Part shown: one piece after another, positions 24,901-32,280 of the stretch | Layout: every line of letters starts with the position of its first letter | Numbering within the stretch: the first letter of the stretch is position 1 | Source: an uncultured Acidimicrobiaceae bacterium | GTDB taxonomy: Bacteria > Actinomycetota > Acidimicrobiia > Acidimicrobiales > RAAP-2 | Reading direction: 5' to 3' | DNA length: 53,057 bases | NCBI GenBank assembly: GCA_903894295.1 | Contig: CAITPI010000133.1 | Span: 1-53,057, forward strand | Notes under the pieces: model-generated | Told to the model about the DNA's origin: nothing | Databases searched by the model: none | Seen by the model: the letters and a program-made list of their open reading frames with translations, nothing else | Position numbers and translations under genes: made by a program

Positions 24901-24944
24901 TGGTTTCCGGCCCCCGGCCATCTCCGGCGTGGGATCATGACCCC

Positions 24945-26042
24945 ATGGGACATGACGACGCAGTCAACCTTCCGGATCCTTCCGACCACCAGACCCTCGT
25001 TCCCCTGCCGGCCCAACCCTCCGACACGCCGTATCCGGGGGCGGCGTGGCCGACCGGCGACGTTCCGGCCACGGTCTCGCTCGATGCCCTGATGGAGCGG
25101 GCCTTTGACCCCGAAGGTCCGCTCCACGACACCTATGCCGTGGTGGTCATCCACCAGGGACGACTGGTCTACGAGCGCTACGACGGCCTGCTTCCCCAGT
25201 GGGAGGGTCCGGGCAAACCGGTCGACGTCTCGACTCCGCTGCTGTCCTGGTCGATGGCCAAGTCCATGTTGCACGCCGTGGTCGGCATGCTGGTGGCCGA
25301 AGGCCGCCTCGCTCTCGACGCCCCGGCTCCGGTGGCCGCATGGTCCCAACCGGGTGACCCCCGGGGCAGGATCACCCTGGCCGACCTGCTGGCCATGCGC
25401 GACGGCCTCGACTTCCTCGAGGACTACGAGGACTTCGAACGCTCCGATGTGCTCGCCATGCTGTTCGGAGGGGGCCAGGGCGACATGGCGGCCTACGCCG
25501 CCGGCCGGCCTCCGGCCGTTGCGCCCGGGATCCGGTTCTCCTACTCAAGCGGGACCTCGAACATCATCTCGGGAATCGTGGCGTCGCGGCTCGGCCCGGG
25601 CGACCCCTACCGGGAGTTCCTCACCCGGCGGCTGTTTGTCCCGTTGGGCATGACGTCGGCCGATCCCCGCTTCGACGATGCGGGGACGTGGATGGCCTCG
25701 TCGTACGTCTACGCCACCGCCCGGGACTACGCCCGGTTCGGACTGCTCTACCTGCGCGACGGCGTCTGGGACGGCCAGCGGCTGCTGCCCGAAGGGTGGG
25801 TCGACCAAGGTCGCCGTCCCCGCTCGGTCGATCCCGACGACGGCACCTTCTACGGATCACACTTCTGGACCGCCTCCGACAGGTACGGGACGTTCTGGGC
25901 GGCCGGCCATGAAGGCCAGTACATCGACATCTGCCCGGCCCTCGACCTCGTGGTCGTCCGCCTCGGCAAGACCGATGCCGACCGGTCGGAGCTGGTGCGG
26001 GCGTGGCGGAGCGAGGTGTTGGACGCCTTCGCCCGAGGTTGA
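24945..26042 (+). CDS. Serine hydrolase, beta-lactamase/esterase (class C fold)
   Basis: This penicillin-binding-fold hydrolase has 365 residues and no signal peptide. The nucleophile motif SxxK is SMAK in PLLSWSMAKSMLHAVVGMLV. The second motif (Tyr) is RFSYSSGTSNIISGIVASRL, and the third is a HxG-type AAGHEGQYIDICP. LADLLAMRDGLDF and GMTSADPRFDDAGTW are typical of family VIII esterases and 6-aminohexanoate-dimer-hydrolase-like enzymes. ATG 24945 sits 6 nt after GATCAT, a poor -10. The frame is open upstream through the structured-RNA segment, but that part does not look coding. The substrate (ester or amide) is unknown. Confidence 0.88.
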   Translation: MGHDDAVNLPDPSDHQTLVPLPAQPSDTPYPGAAWPTGDVPATVSLDALMERAFDPEGPLHDTYAVVVIHQGRLVYERYDGLLPQWEGPGKPVDVSTPLLSWSMAKSMLHAVVGMLVAEGRLALDAPAPVAAWSQPGDPRGRITLADLLAMRDGLDFLEDYEDFERSDVLAMLFGGGQGDMAAYAAGRPPAVAPGIRFSYSSGTSNIISGIVASRLGPGDPYREFLTRRLFVPLGMTSADPRFDDAGTWMASSYVYATARDYARFGLLYLRDGVWDGQRLLPEGWVDQGRRPRSVDPDDGTFYGSHFWTASDRYGTFWAAGHEGQYIDICPALDLVVVRLGKTDADRSELVRAWRSEVLDAFARG

Positions 26043-26069
26043 TGTTCCCGCCATGGACGGCCCGGGCGT

Positions 26070-26075
26070 TATCGT
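26070..26075 (+). promoter_or_regulatory. Putative -10 box (TATCGT) for the small membrane protein
   Basis: TATCGT would start a transcript at about 26082, giving a short leader that contains AAAAGGGGAA before ATG 26106. Confidence 0.35.
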
Positions 26076-26105
26076 GGAAGCGAACGAGGGAAAAGGGGAA
26101 GTGTC

Positions 26106-26465
26106 ATGGAGCCAGAATCAGGTCGTTCGGCCGTGCTCGCCCCGTCGCCGGAGCGCCATCGGGGCCGAAGCGGCGCCCTCGTCGCCGTGTTGGTCGTCCA
26201 GGTTGTCACCGGTTGGTTGATGATCGACTCCGTGCTCACGGGTTCGAACCTTTCCTGGTCCACCTGGAACCGCACCGTGTTGATCGTGGCCGGCGTCATC
26301 GGGCCGGTGGCCGGTCTCCTCGCCCTTCTCTCCCGGGCGGGCCGCAGTGCCCCCACGCCGGAGCGTCTGGTCCGGGCGGTTCGGGTGGCGCTGTTGGCGG
26401 GCGCCCTGCCCTGGATCTTCATCATGATCTGTGGCCTGCTCGCCTCCATCCGCGGGCAGAGCTGA
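26106..26465 (+). CDS. Small hypothetical membrane protein, three predicted helices
   Basis: The protein has 119 residues from ATG 26106, with AAAAGGGGAA about 5 nt upstream. A basic N-terminus is followed by hydrophobic segments GALVAVLVVQVVTGWLMI, VLIVAGVIGPVAGLLALL and VALLAGALPWIFIMICGLL. There are no recognisable catalytic residues. I do not recognise the family. It is convergent with the ABC importer operon. Confidence 0.65.
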   Translation: MEPESGRSAVLAPSPERHRGRSGALVAVLVVQVVTGWLMIDSVLTGSNLSWSTWNRTVLIVAGVIGPVAGLLALLSRAGRSAPTPERLVRAVRVALLAGALPWIFIMICGLLASIRGQS

Positions 26466-26513
26466 CCGGCATCGGGCCGGCTCACGGCCACCGAGGGTGA
26501 CCCGGGATTCGTC

Positions 26514-27929
26514 CTAACCCTGGCCGATGCGCTGGTTGTAGTTGCTGATCAAGGCGTTCGACGAGTTGGCGGCCATGGTGACCGCGGCCGAGGGCGACTC
26601 TTTGCCGAGGAACATGGTGGCTTCTGCCGTGGCAATGGCCGTGCGGACATCGTCGAAGGAACCGAGGACCGCACCGGCGGAGGCATAGGTCGCCGCACCG
26701 CCCACCAACTGGGTGTAGGCCACCTTGAACTGCGGGTTGGTCGCCCAAAGCTTCTGGATGGTGGGGGTGTTGGCCGACGAGGTCCGAAGCGGGATGTAGC
26801 CGGTGCCGGCCGCCCAGGTGGCCTGGGATGCGGTGTTGTCGAGGAAGGTGACGAACTCCCAGGCGGCTGCTTCCTTGGCCGGCGACGACTTGGAGGAGAT
26901 CCAGAGTGCGCTGCCACCCGGCTGCACTCCGCCGGTGGCGTTGGCCACGGCCGTGGGGAAGGGGGCGACTCCGAGTTTGACGTTCGGATACTGCCCGGTG
27001 GCGAGAAGACTCTGGATGGTGCCGAGGGCGGCCGAGGTGTCGATGGTCATCGAGTACTTGCCGGAGCCGACGCCGAGCAGGTTGTCAAAGGCGGCGGCAC
27101 CCTGGGCCGAGTTGGTGGTGGCATCGCCGGCCGAGACCATCTGGTTCAGTTCGGAGAAGATCTGGTCGGCCGCCGGGGTGTTGAACGCCACCGCCGTCGC
27201 CCGGCCGGTCCGGCCGTTGTTGTGGTTGACCAACAGGTCGTTCTCGGTGGCCAGCCAGGTCTCGAAGTGCCAGGGGTCGAGCACCAGACCCATCCCGCCC
27301 TGACCGGCCGTCTTCAGGGTTTTGGCATCCGCCACCATCTGGCTGAGGGTGGCCGGGGGGGTGGCGGGATTGAGGCCGGCCTTGGTGAAGGCGTTCTGGT
27401 TGAAGTAGAGAACGGGGCCCGAGACGGCGAAAGGCATCGCCCACTGCTGGTGGTTGACGCTCCAGTAGGCGAGGGCCCGGGGCAGGAAGTCCGATGTCTG
27501 GTAACTGAACCCGTTGATGCAGTTCTGCTCGTTGAGGAACGCTCCGGTGTCGATGGCGCCCTGGGTGTCAGTGTCCTGGATCTGGGCCACGTCGGGCAGC
27601 TGACCGTTGGACAGGCCCGCCTTCACCTTCTGCCAGGTATCGGCGTAGCTGGTCTGGACCACCAGGTTGACGTGCACCTTGGTCTGGGAAGCATTGAACT
27701 GGTTGGTCAGGTTCGCAAGCACGGTGGCGTTGGCCCGGGCCGCCGACTCCCAGAAGTTGATGGTGACCGGACCGGTGGCCGCGTTCAGGGCGGTGGCATT
27801 GCAGGTCGCCGTGGCCGACGGGGTCGTCGTGGACGACGAGGATCCCGACGAGGAACAGGCGGCCAGCAAGGTGGCCGAACCACCAAGAGCCAGGGTCAAG
27901 GTCAGGGCGGTGAATCGACGGGTGCGCAT
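26514..27929 (-). CDS. ABC transporter sugar-binding lipoprotein (family 1, UgpB/MalE-like)
   Basis: The protein has 471 residues. The signal peptide MRTRRFTALTLTLALG ends in lipobox LLAACS, so the mature protein would be lipidated on the outer face of the membrane. A Ser/Thr linker follows, then the family 1 binding-protein fold: GPVTINFWESAA, FNASQTKVHVNLVVQ, WQKVKAGLSNGQLPDVAQIQ, PFAVSGPVLYFNQNAFTKAG and AAAWEFVTFLDN. It would deliver a carbohydrate or glycerophosphodiester to the permeases encoded upstream. ATG 27929 begins the signal peptide. The frame is open further upstream but antisense and implausible. An 83-nt gap separates it from the permease gene. Confidence 0.93.
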   Translation of the reverse strand: MRTRRFTALTLTLALGGSATLLAACSSSGSSSSTTTPSATATCNATALNAATGPVTINFWESAARANATVLANLTNQFNASQTKVHVNLVVQTSYADTWQKVKAGLSNGQLPDVAQIQDTDTQGAIDTGAFLNEQNCINGFSYQTSDFLPRALAYWSVNHQQWAMPFAVSGPVLYFNQNAFTKAGLNPATPPATLSQMVADAKTLKTAGQGGMGLVLDPWHFETWLATENDLLVNHNNGRTGRATAVAFNTPAADQIFSELNQMVSAGDATTNSAQGAAAFDNLLGVGSGKYSMTIDTSAALGTIQSLLATGQYPNVKLGVAPFPTAVANATGGVQPGGSALWISSKSSPAKEAAAWEFVTFLDNTASQATWAAGTGYIPLRTSSANTPTIQKLWATNPQFKVAYTQLVGGAATYASAGAVLGSFDDVRTAIATAEATMFLGKESPSAAVTMAANSSNALISNYNQRIGQG

Positions 27930-28012
27930 GCAGCCATTGAAGCACCATTCGCACCCGGGACCGGTTACCCCGGAGGCAGGATGAACGCCCGGTGACGACC
28001 CGGTGACGGGCG

Positions 28013-28876
28013 CTACTTGACGGCGCCGGCGGTCAGTCCCCGGACGAGTTGCTTCTGGAAGATCACAAGCAGGACGATGAGCGGCACCACGGCGATCACC
28101 GTGCCGGCCAGGGACACGTTGATCTGGTCCAGTTGGGTGTTGAGCAGTTGTTTGAGGCCGATCTGGACGGTCCGAACCGAGTTGTCGTTTCCGGTGGCGA
28201 GCAAGGGCCAGAGGTACTGGTTCCACGACGAGAGGAAGCTGAAGACGGCAAGCGCCGCAATCGCCGGCCGGGCCAACGGAATGGCCACCCGCCACAGGAA
28301 GGCCAGCCGTCCGTAGCCATCGAGCTCCGCTGCTTCCCGGAGATCCCGGGGAATCTGGAGGAAGGCCTGGCGCATCAGGAACGTTCCGAACCCGGTGGCC
28401 AGAAACGGCACGGCCAGTCCGGCGTAGGAGTTGAACCATCCGAGCGAGGTGATGGTGGACAGGTTGGTCGTCACGGTCACCTCGAAGGGAATCATCAAGG
28501 TGGCCAGGAAGGTGATGAACAGGGTCCGCTTGAAGGGAAAGGCCAGAAAGGCAAAGGCGAAGCCGGCCAGAACCGACGTGGCGACCTGCCCGGTCACGAT
28601 CAGTGCGGTCTGGATGGCCGAGTTGCGCAGGTAGATCCCGAGGCTGCCCTGGCTCCAGGCCCGGGAGTAACTGTTCCACTGTGGATGGAGCGGAAAGAGC
28701 GGTGGAGGTTGGTGGGCGATCTGGCTGGGTTCGAGCAACGAGTTCACGATGGCGACATAGACCGGAAACAGGACGATGACCGCGCCCAGGGTGAGCAGGA
28801 CGTAGCGCAGGATCAAACGGGAGCGACGGTGCGACTTGCGTGTCGTCGCCGGTGTCTTCAGGTCAGTCGGAGGCAT
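28013..28876 (-). CDS. ABC sugar permease, MalG/UgpE-like
   Basis: The protein has 287 residues and about six membrane helices. The ATPase-docking EAA loop is DLREAAELDGYGRLAFLWRV followed by IPLARPA. LILRYVLLTLGAVIVLFPVY is the first helix, and the protein ends QLVRGLTAGAVK, as typical for the MalG group. ATG 28876 lies inside the end of the upstream permease gene (14-nt overlap), which indicates coupled translation. The frame's longer start at 28945 would overlap by 83 nt and adds residues unlike the family. Confidence 0.93.
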   Translation of the reverse strand: MPPTDLKTPATTRKSHRRSRLILRYVLLTLGAVIVLFPVYVAIVNSLLEPSQIAHQPPPLFPLHPQWNSYSRAWSQGSLGIYLRNSAIQTALIVTGQVATSVLAGFAFAFLAFPFKRTLFITFLATLMIPFEVTVTTNLSTITSLGWFNSYAGLAVPFLATGFGTFLMRQAFLQIPRDLREAAELDGYGRLAFLWRVAIPLARPAIAALAVFSFLSSWNQYLWPLLATGNDNSVRTVQIGLKQLLNTQLDQINVSLAGTVIAVVPLIVLLVIFQKQLVRGLTAGAVK

Positions 28877-29759
28877 AGTGCACCCTCCGTTCGAGGAACC
28901 GGAACTGGACGAGCGTGAGGACCAGAAGGATCGTGAACAGGACAATGGACAAGACGGCGGCGAGGCCCGGGTTGTTCTGGACGGAGAGCGCGTTGTAGAC
29001 GTAGTAGAGCAGCACGTTGGTATGGGTGAAGGCGGCGTTCTGTGGACCGATCAGGATGTCGATCTGACCAAAGCTCTGGAAGGCGTAGATGGTGCCGACC
29101 ACCACGCCGAAGAAGAGGCTTGGTGAGAGCAACGGGACGGTAATCCGCCAGAACATGGTCCAGCCGCCGGCCCCGTCAAGGCGGGCCGCTTCCAGGACTT
29201 CTTCGGGGAGCGACTGCAGTCCGGCCGTCATGATGATGAACGAGAGGCCGAGGAACTGCCAGATGGCAATGAGGGCCACCGCCGGCAGGGCCCAGGTCGG
29301 GTTGGAGAGGATCGGTGGGGTGGGGTTGATGCCGAGCCACGGCAACAGGCCGACCACCGGATCCATCAAGGTGCCGAAGACCACGGCGGCCACTGCGACC
29401 GAACTCACCACTGTGGACGAGAAGATGGTCCGGTAGATGGACATGCCGGCCAGTTTCTGGTGGGCCGCCACCGCCAGGGCCAGTCCGCCGAGGAGACCGC
29501 ACGGCACCACCATGATGACGAAGAGAAAGGTCGAAACCAGGCTCTGGTGAAACCCGGTGGAGCCAAGGACCGAGCCCACCTGGGAAAGTCCGACGTAGTG
29601 GGAAGGCAGACCGGGGAAGGGGGGATTCTCATAGAGGGCCAGCCGGAAGTTCTCCAGGAACGGATAGAACGTGAACACGCCAAAGATCGCAAGGGCCGGC
29701 AGCAGCAGGAGGTAGGCAAGGCTGCTTTCCCGGAGGCTGCGTCTCATGACGAGGCTCAC
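28863..29759 (-). CDS. ABC sugar permease, MalF/UgpA-like
   Basis: The protein has 298 residues and about six helices. The first is SLAYLLLLPALAIFGVFTFY, and YPFLENFRLALYENPPF is typical of sugar permeases. The EAA loop is LPEEVLEAARLDGAGGWTMF followed by WRITVPLLSP. It pairs with the MalG-like subunit to form the channel. GTG 29759 overlaps the ATPase stop by GTGA; ATG 29747 is an alternative. Confidence 0.93.
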   Translation of the reverse strand: MSLVMRRSLRESSLAYLLLLPALAIFGVFTFYPFLENFRLALYENPPFPGLPSHYVGLSQVGSVLGSTGFHQSLVSTFLFVIMVVPCGLLGGLALAVAAHQKLAGMSIYRTIFSSTVVSSVAVAAVVFGTLMDPVVGLLPWLGINPTPPILSNPTWALPAVALIAIWQFLGLSFIIMTAGLQSLPEEVLEAARLDGAGGWTMFWRITVPLLSPSLFFGVVVGTIYAFQSFGQIDILIGPQNAAFTHTNVLLYYVYNALSVQNNPGLAAVLSIVLFTILLVLTLVQFRFLERRVHYASD

Positions 29760-30838
29760 GTCCCCTCGCCGAGTCGAAGGCCCGATTCGGCGTCGAAGAG
29801 GTGGATCTGGTCGGTATCGATCCGGATCCGGACGTGATCCGAGATCTGGTGGGAGGACTGACGGTCGCGTTGGCGGACCACCACCCGCTCTCCGTCGGCC
29901 AGTGAGCAGATCAGGTGGGTCTCGGCGCCCAGACGCTCCACCAGGATGATCCGGGCATCGAGTCCTTCGGACCCGAGACTGGCCGCTTCCGGCCGGAATC
30001 CGAGGGTGACATCGCCGGAGGGTTGACGGGAGAAGCCGTCGGGCCAGGGCAGTTCGGCTCCGGCGGCCCTGAGGCCGGGGGTGCCGTCGTGACCCGTGAA
30101 CCCGGTGGCCGCCAGCAGGTTCATGCCCGGGCTTCCGAGGAAGGAGGCCACGAAGGCGGTGGCCGGCCGGTCGTAGAGGTCGGTCGGGGAGGCGACCTGC
30201 TCGAGGGCGCCGTTGCGCATCACGGCAATCCGGTGTCCCATCGTCATGGCCTCCACCTGGTCATGGGTCACGTAGATGGTGGTGGTGCCGAGGCGACGCT
30301 GGATGGCCACGATGTCGGACCGGGTCTGCACCCGCAAGGTGGCGTCAAGGTTGGAGAGTGGCTCATCCATCAGGAAGACCCGGGGGGCACGGACAATGGC
30401 CCGGGCCAGGGCGACGCGTTGGCGTTGGCCGCCCGAGAGTTGCCCGGGCTTTCGCTCCAGAAGTTCGTCGAGCCCGAGGGTCGTGGCGGCTTCGAGCACC
30501 CGGGAACTCCTCTCGGCCGCCGCCACGCCCTGTCGTTTCAGCGGGAACTCGATGTTCCGCTGCACGGTCATGTGGGGATACAGGGCGTAGCTCTGGAACA
30601 CCATGGCCACGTCCCGGTCCTTCGGGGCAAGGTCGTTCACCCGGAGGTCTCCGATGGCGAGGTCGCCGTCGGTCACCTCCTCGAGGCCGGCCACCATGCG
30701 CAGGGCGGTGGTCTTGCCGCATCCCGAGGGGCCGAGCAGCACCAGCAGTTCGCCGTCGGCGACCTCGAGGTCAAGGGCGTTGACGGCCACGACGTCGTCG
30801 AAGCGCTTCGTTACTCCCGAAAACGTGACGCTGGCCAC
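29756..30838 (-). CDS. ABC sugar importer ATPase, UgpC/MsmX/MalK-like
   Basis: The protein has 360 residues. Walker A is LGPSGCGKTT (residues 35-44), the Q loop is AMVFQSYALYPHMTV, the signature LSGGQRQRVALARAIV, Walker B VFLMDEPLSNLDA, and the H loop YVTHDQVEAMTMGHRI. The C-terminal MOI/TOBE-like regulatory domain has VTLGFRPEAAS. This type powers sugar or glycerol-3-phosphate import. GTG 30838 has GGAGGGG just upstream. It is the first gene of a minus-strand operon whose binding protein comes last. A possible -10 box (TAGTTT) is at 30884-30889, next to a small CCGTC/GACGG inverted repeat (30866-30879). Confidence 0.95.
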   Translation of the reverse strand: MASVTFSGVTKRFDDVVAVNALDLEVADGELLVLLGPSGCGKTTALRMVAGLEEVTDGDLAIGDLRVNDLAPKDRDVAMVFQSYALYPHMTVQRNIEFPLKRQGVAAAERSSRVLEAATTLGLDELLERKPGQLSGGQRQRVALARAIVRAPRVFLMDEPLSNLDATLRVQTRSDIVAIQRRLGTTTIYVTHDQVEAMTMGHRIAVMRNGALEQVASPTDLYDRPATAFVASFLGSPGMNLLAATGFTGHDGTPGLRAAGAELPWPDGFSRQPSGDVTLGFRPEAASLGSEGLDARIILVERLGAETHLICSLADGERVVVRQRDRQSSHQISDHVRIRIDTDQIHLFDAESGLRLGEGT

Positions 30839-30973
30839 TGCCCCTCCGTCGTCTGAGTGGTGATGCCGTCCCTTGACGGTTTCAAACTAGACGCTGGCCT
30901 TCGGATCAGGGCGGTCTTCCAGCACCATCCCAAACACCAGCGGAGTTCCCTCCGGCGGCGCCAGGTCGCCCGG

Positions 30974-31468
30974 CTACCAGCCTTCGGTGCCCGGGGCTCC
31001 CTTGAAGGGCCCCGTCAGATTGGCGGTGATCCAGCCTCCGTAGAAGCCTCCCGGCTGGGGTTGCACCACCTCACCGCCGATCCGGCACTCGTCCATCCGA
31101 CCGGCGTAGAGGGCCACGTGGCCGGCGATGGCGGCATAGGCCGGAGTGGGCGAGTCATACCCCCAGGCCGCCGAGGGGGCCAGGTGGTCGCCGACGACGA
31201 CGTCGTAGTAGTGGGCGAGGCCCTTCCACTCGCAGAACGACGCCTGGGCGTTGCGGCGCAACACCCCGGGCCGGACGTCGGCTTCGGGCAGGTAGTAGTT
31301 CGGCGGATGGCTGGTCTCGAGCACCCGGTAGGCGGCGGTGGTGTCGACGATGGTCACCCCGGCGAAGACGACCTCGATGCGCTGGGGAACCCGCTCGAGC
31401 CGGGGTGGGCGGGGATAGTCCCAGACCGATTCGGGCGCGGGCTGCGGGCCAGGCTCCCGCTCACTCAT
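30974..31468 (-). CDS. DUF427 family protein
   Basis: The protein has 164 residues of the DUF427 beta-rich fold. Hallmarks are ERVPQRIEVVFAGVTIVDTT, RVLETSHPPNYYLPEADV, NAQASFCEWKGLAHYYDVVV, AAWGYDSPTPAYAAIAGHVA and MDECRIGGEVVQPQPGGFYG followed by GWIT. The function is not established. It is the last gene of the minus-strand cyp51 operon. Its ATG overlaps the preceding stop by ATGA, so it is translated with it. Confidence 0.9.
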   Translation of the reverse strand: MSEREPGPQPAPESVWDYPRPPRLERVPQRIEVVFAGVTIVDTTAAYRVLETSHPPNYYLPEADVRPGVLRRNAQASFCEWKGLAHYYDVVVGDHLAPSAAWGYDSPTPAYAAIAGHVALYAGRMDECRIGGEVVQPQPGGFYGGWITANLTGPFKGAPGTEGW

Positions 31469-32022
31469 ACGCCGTCCCACAGTCCGACCGGAGCACCGCC
31501 GACCCGGTAGTGCCCGGGCTGGCGTCCGCCGGCCGAGCGCTCGATGCGCTGCTTCATCCCCTCGGACAAGGCGTCGGCCTGGATCATCTCGATGTAGATG
31601 GCCGTGGCGTTCCCCACGTCGAAGAAGTCCCGCTGCCAGGACCACATCCGGTTGCCGCCATAGCGGAACCAGCTGCCGCCGAGGCCGGCGATCTCGTAGT
31701 GGGTGCCGTCCTCGCGGGTGGCATCGGCAATCTGCTTCCAGAGTCCGAGCACCTCGCCCTGTTGGTCGTCGATCAGTACCCGTTGGTAGGGGTAGGTCCA
31801 CCCGCCGAGGCCTTCCATCTCGTAGCCGAGGGCGTACTCGCGGATCTGGTCGCGGCCAACGGCCATGAACTCGTCGTTGGGTCCCACGTTCCAGCCGTAG
31901 GTGGCGTCTTCGGTGAACAGTTCGGCCAGGGGCTGCCAGTCCAGTTTGGCTTCACAGGTCCGGTTGGTGGCGAGCCACAGGTCCATCATCTCTTCGAGTT
32001 CCTGGCGGGGAAAGGCGGGCAT
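31465..32022 (-). CDS. SnoaL/NTF2-like protein
   Basis: The protein has 185 residues with the cone-shaped alpha+beta fold of the SnoaL/NTF2-like superfamily. ELEEMMDLWLATNRTCEAKL forms the first helices, followed by DWQPLAELFTEDATYGWNVG. GRDQIREYALGYEMEG and HYEIAGLGGSWFRYGGNRMW are further typical strands. Members include polyketide cyclases, ketosteroid isomerase-like enzymes and dehydratases. In this operon a steroid isomerase or dehydratase role is possible but unproven. AAGGAGA lies about 7 nt upstream of ATG 32022. Confidence 0.82.
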   Translation of the reverse strand: MPAFPRQELEEMMDLWLATNRTCEAKLDWQPLAELFTEDATYGWNVGPNDEFMAVGRDQIREYALGYEMEGLGGWTYPYQRVLIDDQQGEVLGLWKQIADATREDGTHYEIAGLGGSWFRYGGNRMWSWQRDFFDVGNATAIYIEMIQADALSEGMKQRIERSAGGRQPGHYRVGGAPVGLWDGV

Positions 32023-32085
32023 CGGGTCTCCTTGTCTCTTCGGTCTTCTGGTGGGAAATGGTTCTGTCGTACGGCCCCTGGCCCG

Positions 32086-32280
32086 TCACCCGTCGACCAG
32101 ACGGAGGGCCTGGTTGGGGCAGTAGCGCACGGCCTGGCGTACGGACGCAAGTTCGTCTTCTCCGATCTCGTCCTTCAGGATCCGGACCTCGGTGTCCTTG
32201 CCGAGGAGGAACACCGCCGGGGCCTCGGACTCGCAGACGCCATGGCCCTGGCAGAGGTCGGGATCGAGTTCGATGCGCAT
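32086..32280 (-). CDS. [3Fe-4S] ferredoxin, P450 redox partner
   Basis: The protein has 64 residues. Cluster ligands are Cys10, Cys16 and Cys54, in CQGHGVC (C-x2-H-x2-C) and YCPNQAL. His13 replaces the fourth cysteine of a [4Fe-4S] site, as in the small P450-linked ferredoxins of mycobacteria. It should pass electrons to the CYP51 encoded just upstream, whose stop overlaps this ATG by one base (TGATG). It matches the ferredoxin Rv0763c beside M. tuberculosis cyp51 as I recall it. Confidence 0.93.
   Translation of the reverse strand: MRIELDPDLCQGHGVCESEAPAVFLLGKDTEVRILKDEIGEDELASVRQAVRYCPNQALRLVDG

Larger units (their letters stand above)
24683..24905 (+). ncRNA. Candidate structured RNA with a 16-nt anti-SD complement and tiny ORF
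   Basis: This gene-free segment between two coding regions looks transcribed. AGAAAGGAGGTGGTCC (24688-24703) can pair along all 16 bases with the 3' end of actinobacterial 16S rRNA, with one G-U pair. It is followed by hairpins: GCCGC-TAG-GCGGC (24743-24755), CTGGA-CGA-TCCAG (24793-24805) and CCGGA...TCCGG (24806-24826). A longer-range pairing of TGGCTGG (24737-24743) with CCAGCCA (24778-24784) is also possible. The transcript would end at a 12-bp terminator stem. It could be a regulatory small RNA, a leader of the serine hydrolase gene, or a peptide-coding mRNA. I do not recognise a described family. Confidence 0.5.

Noticed and set aside
24132-24944. N-terminal extension of the serine hydrolase through the structured segment
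   Set aside because: The added residues are low in complexity, run antisense to the Cys-rich gene, and cross a strong terminator hairpin.
26514-28679. Binding protein with a 250-residue N-terminal extension
   Set aside because: A clear signal peptide and lipobox start at 27929. The extension is an out-of-frame reading of the MalG-like permease gene.
30866-30879. CCGTC/GACGG repeat as a LacI-type sugar operator
   Set aside because: It lacks the LacI-family consensus and the arms are only 5 bp; no regulator gene is adjacent.
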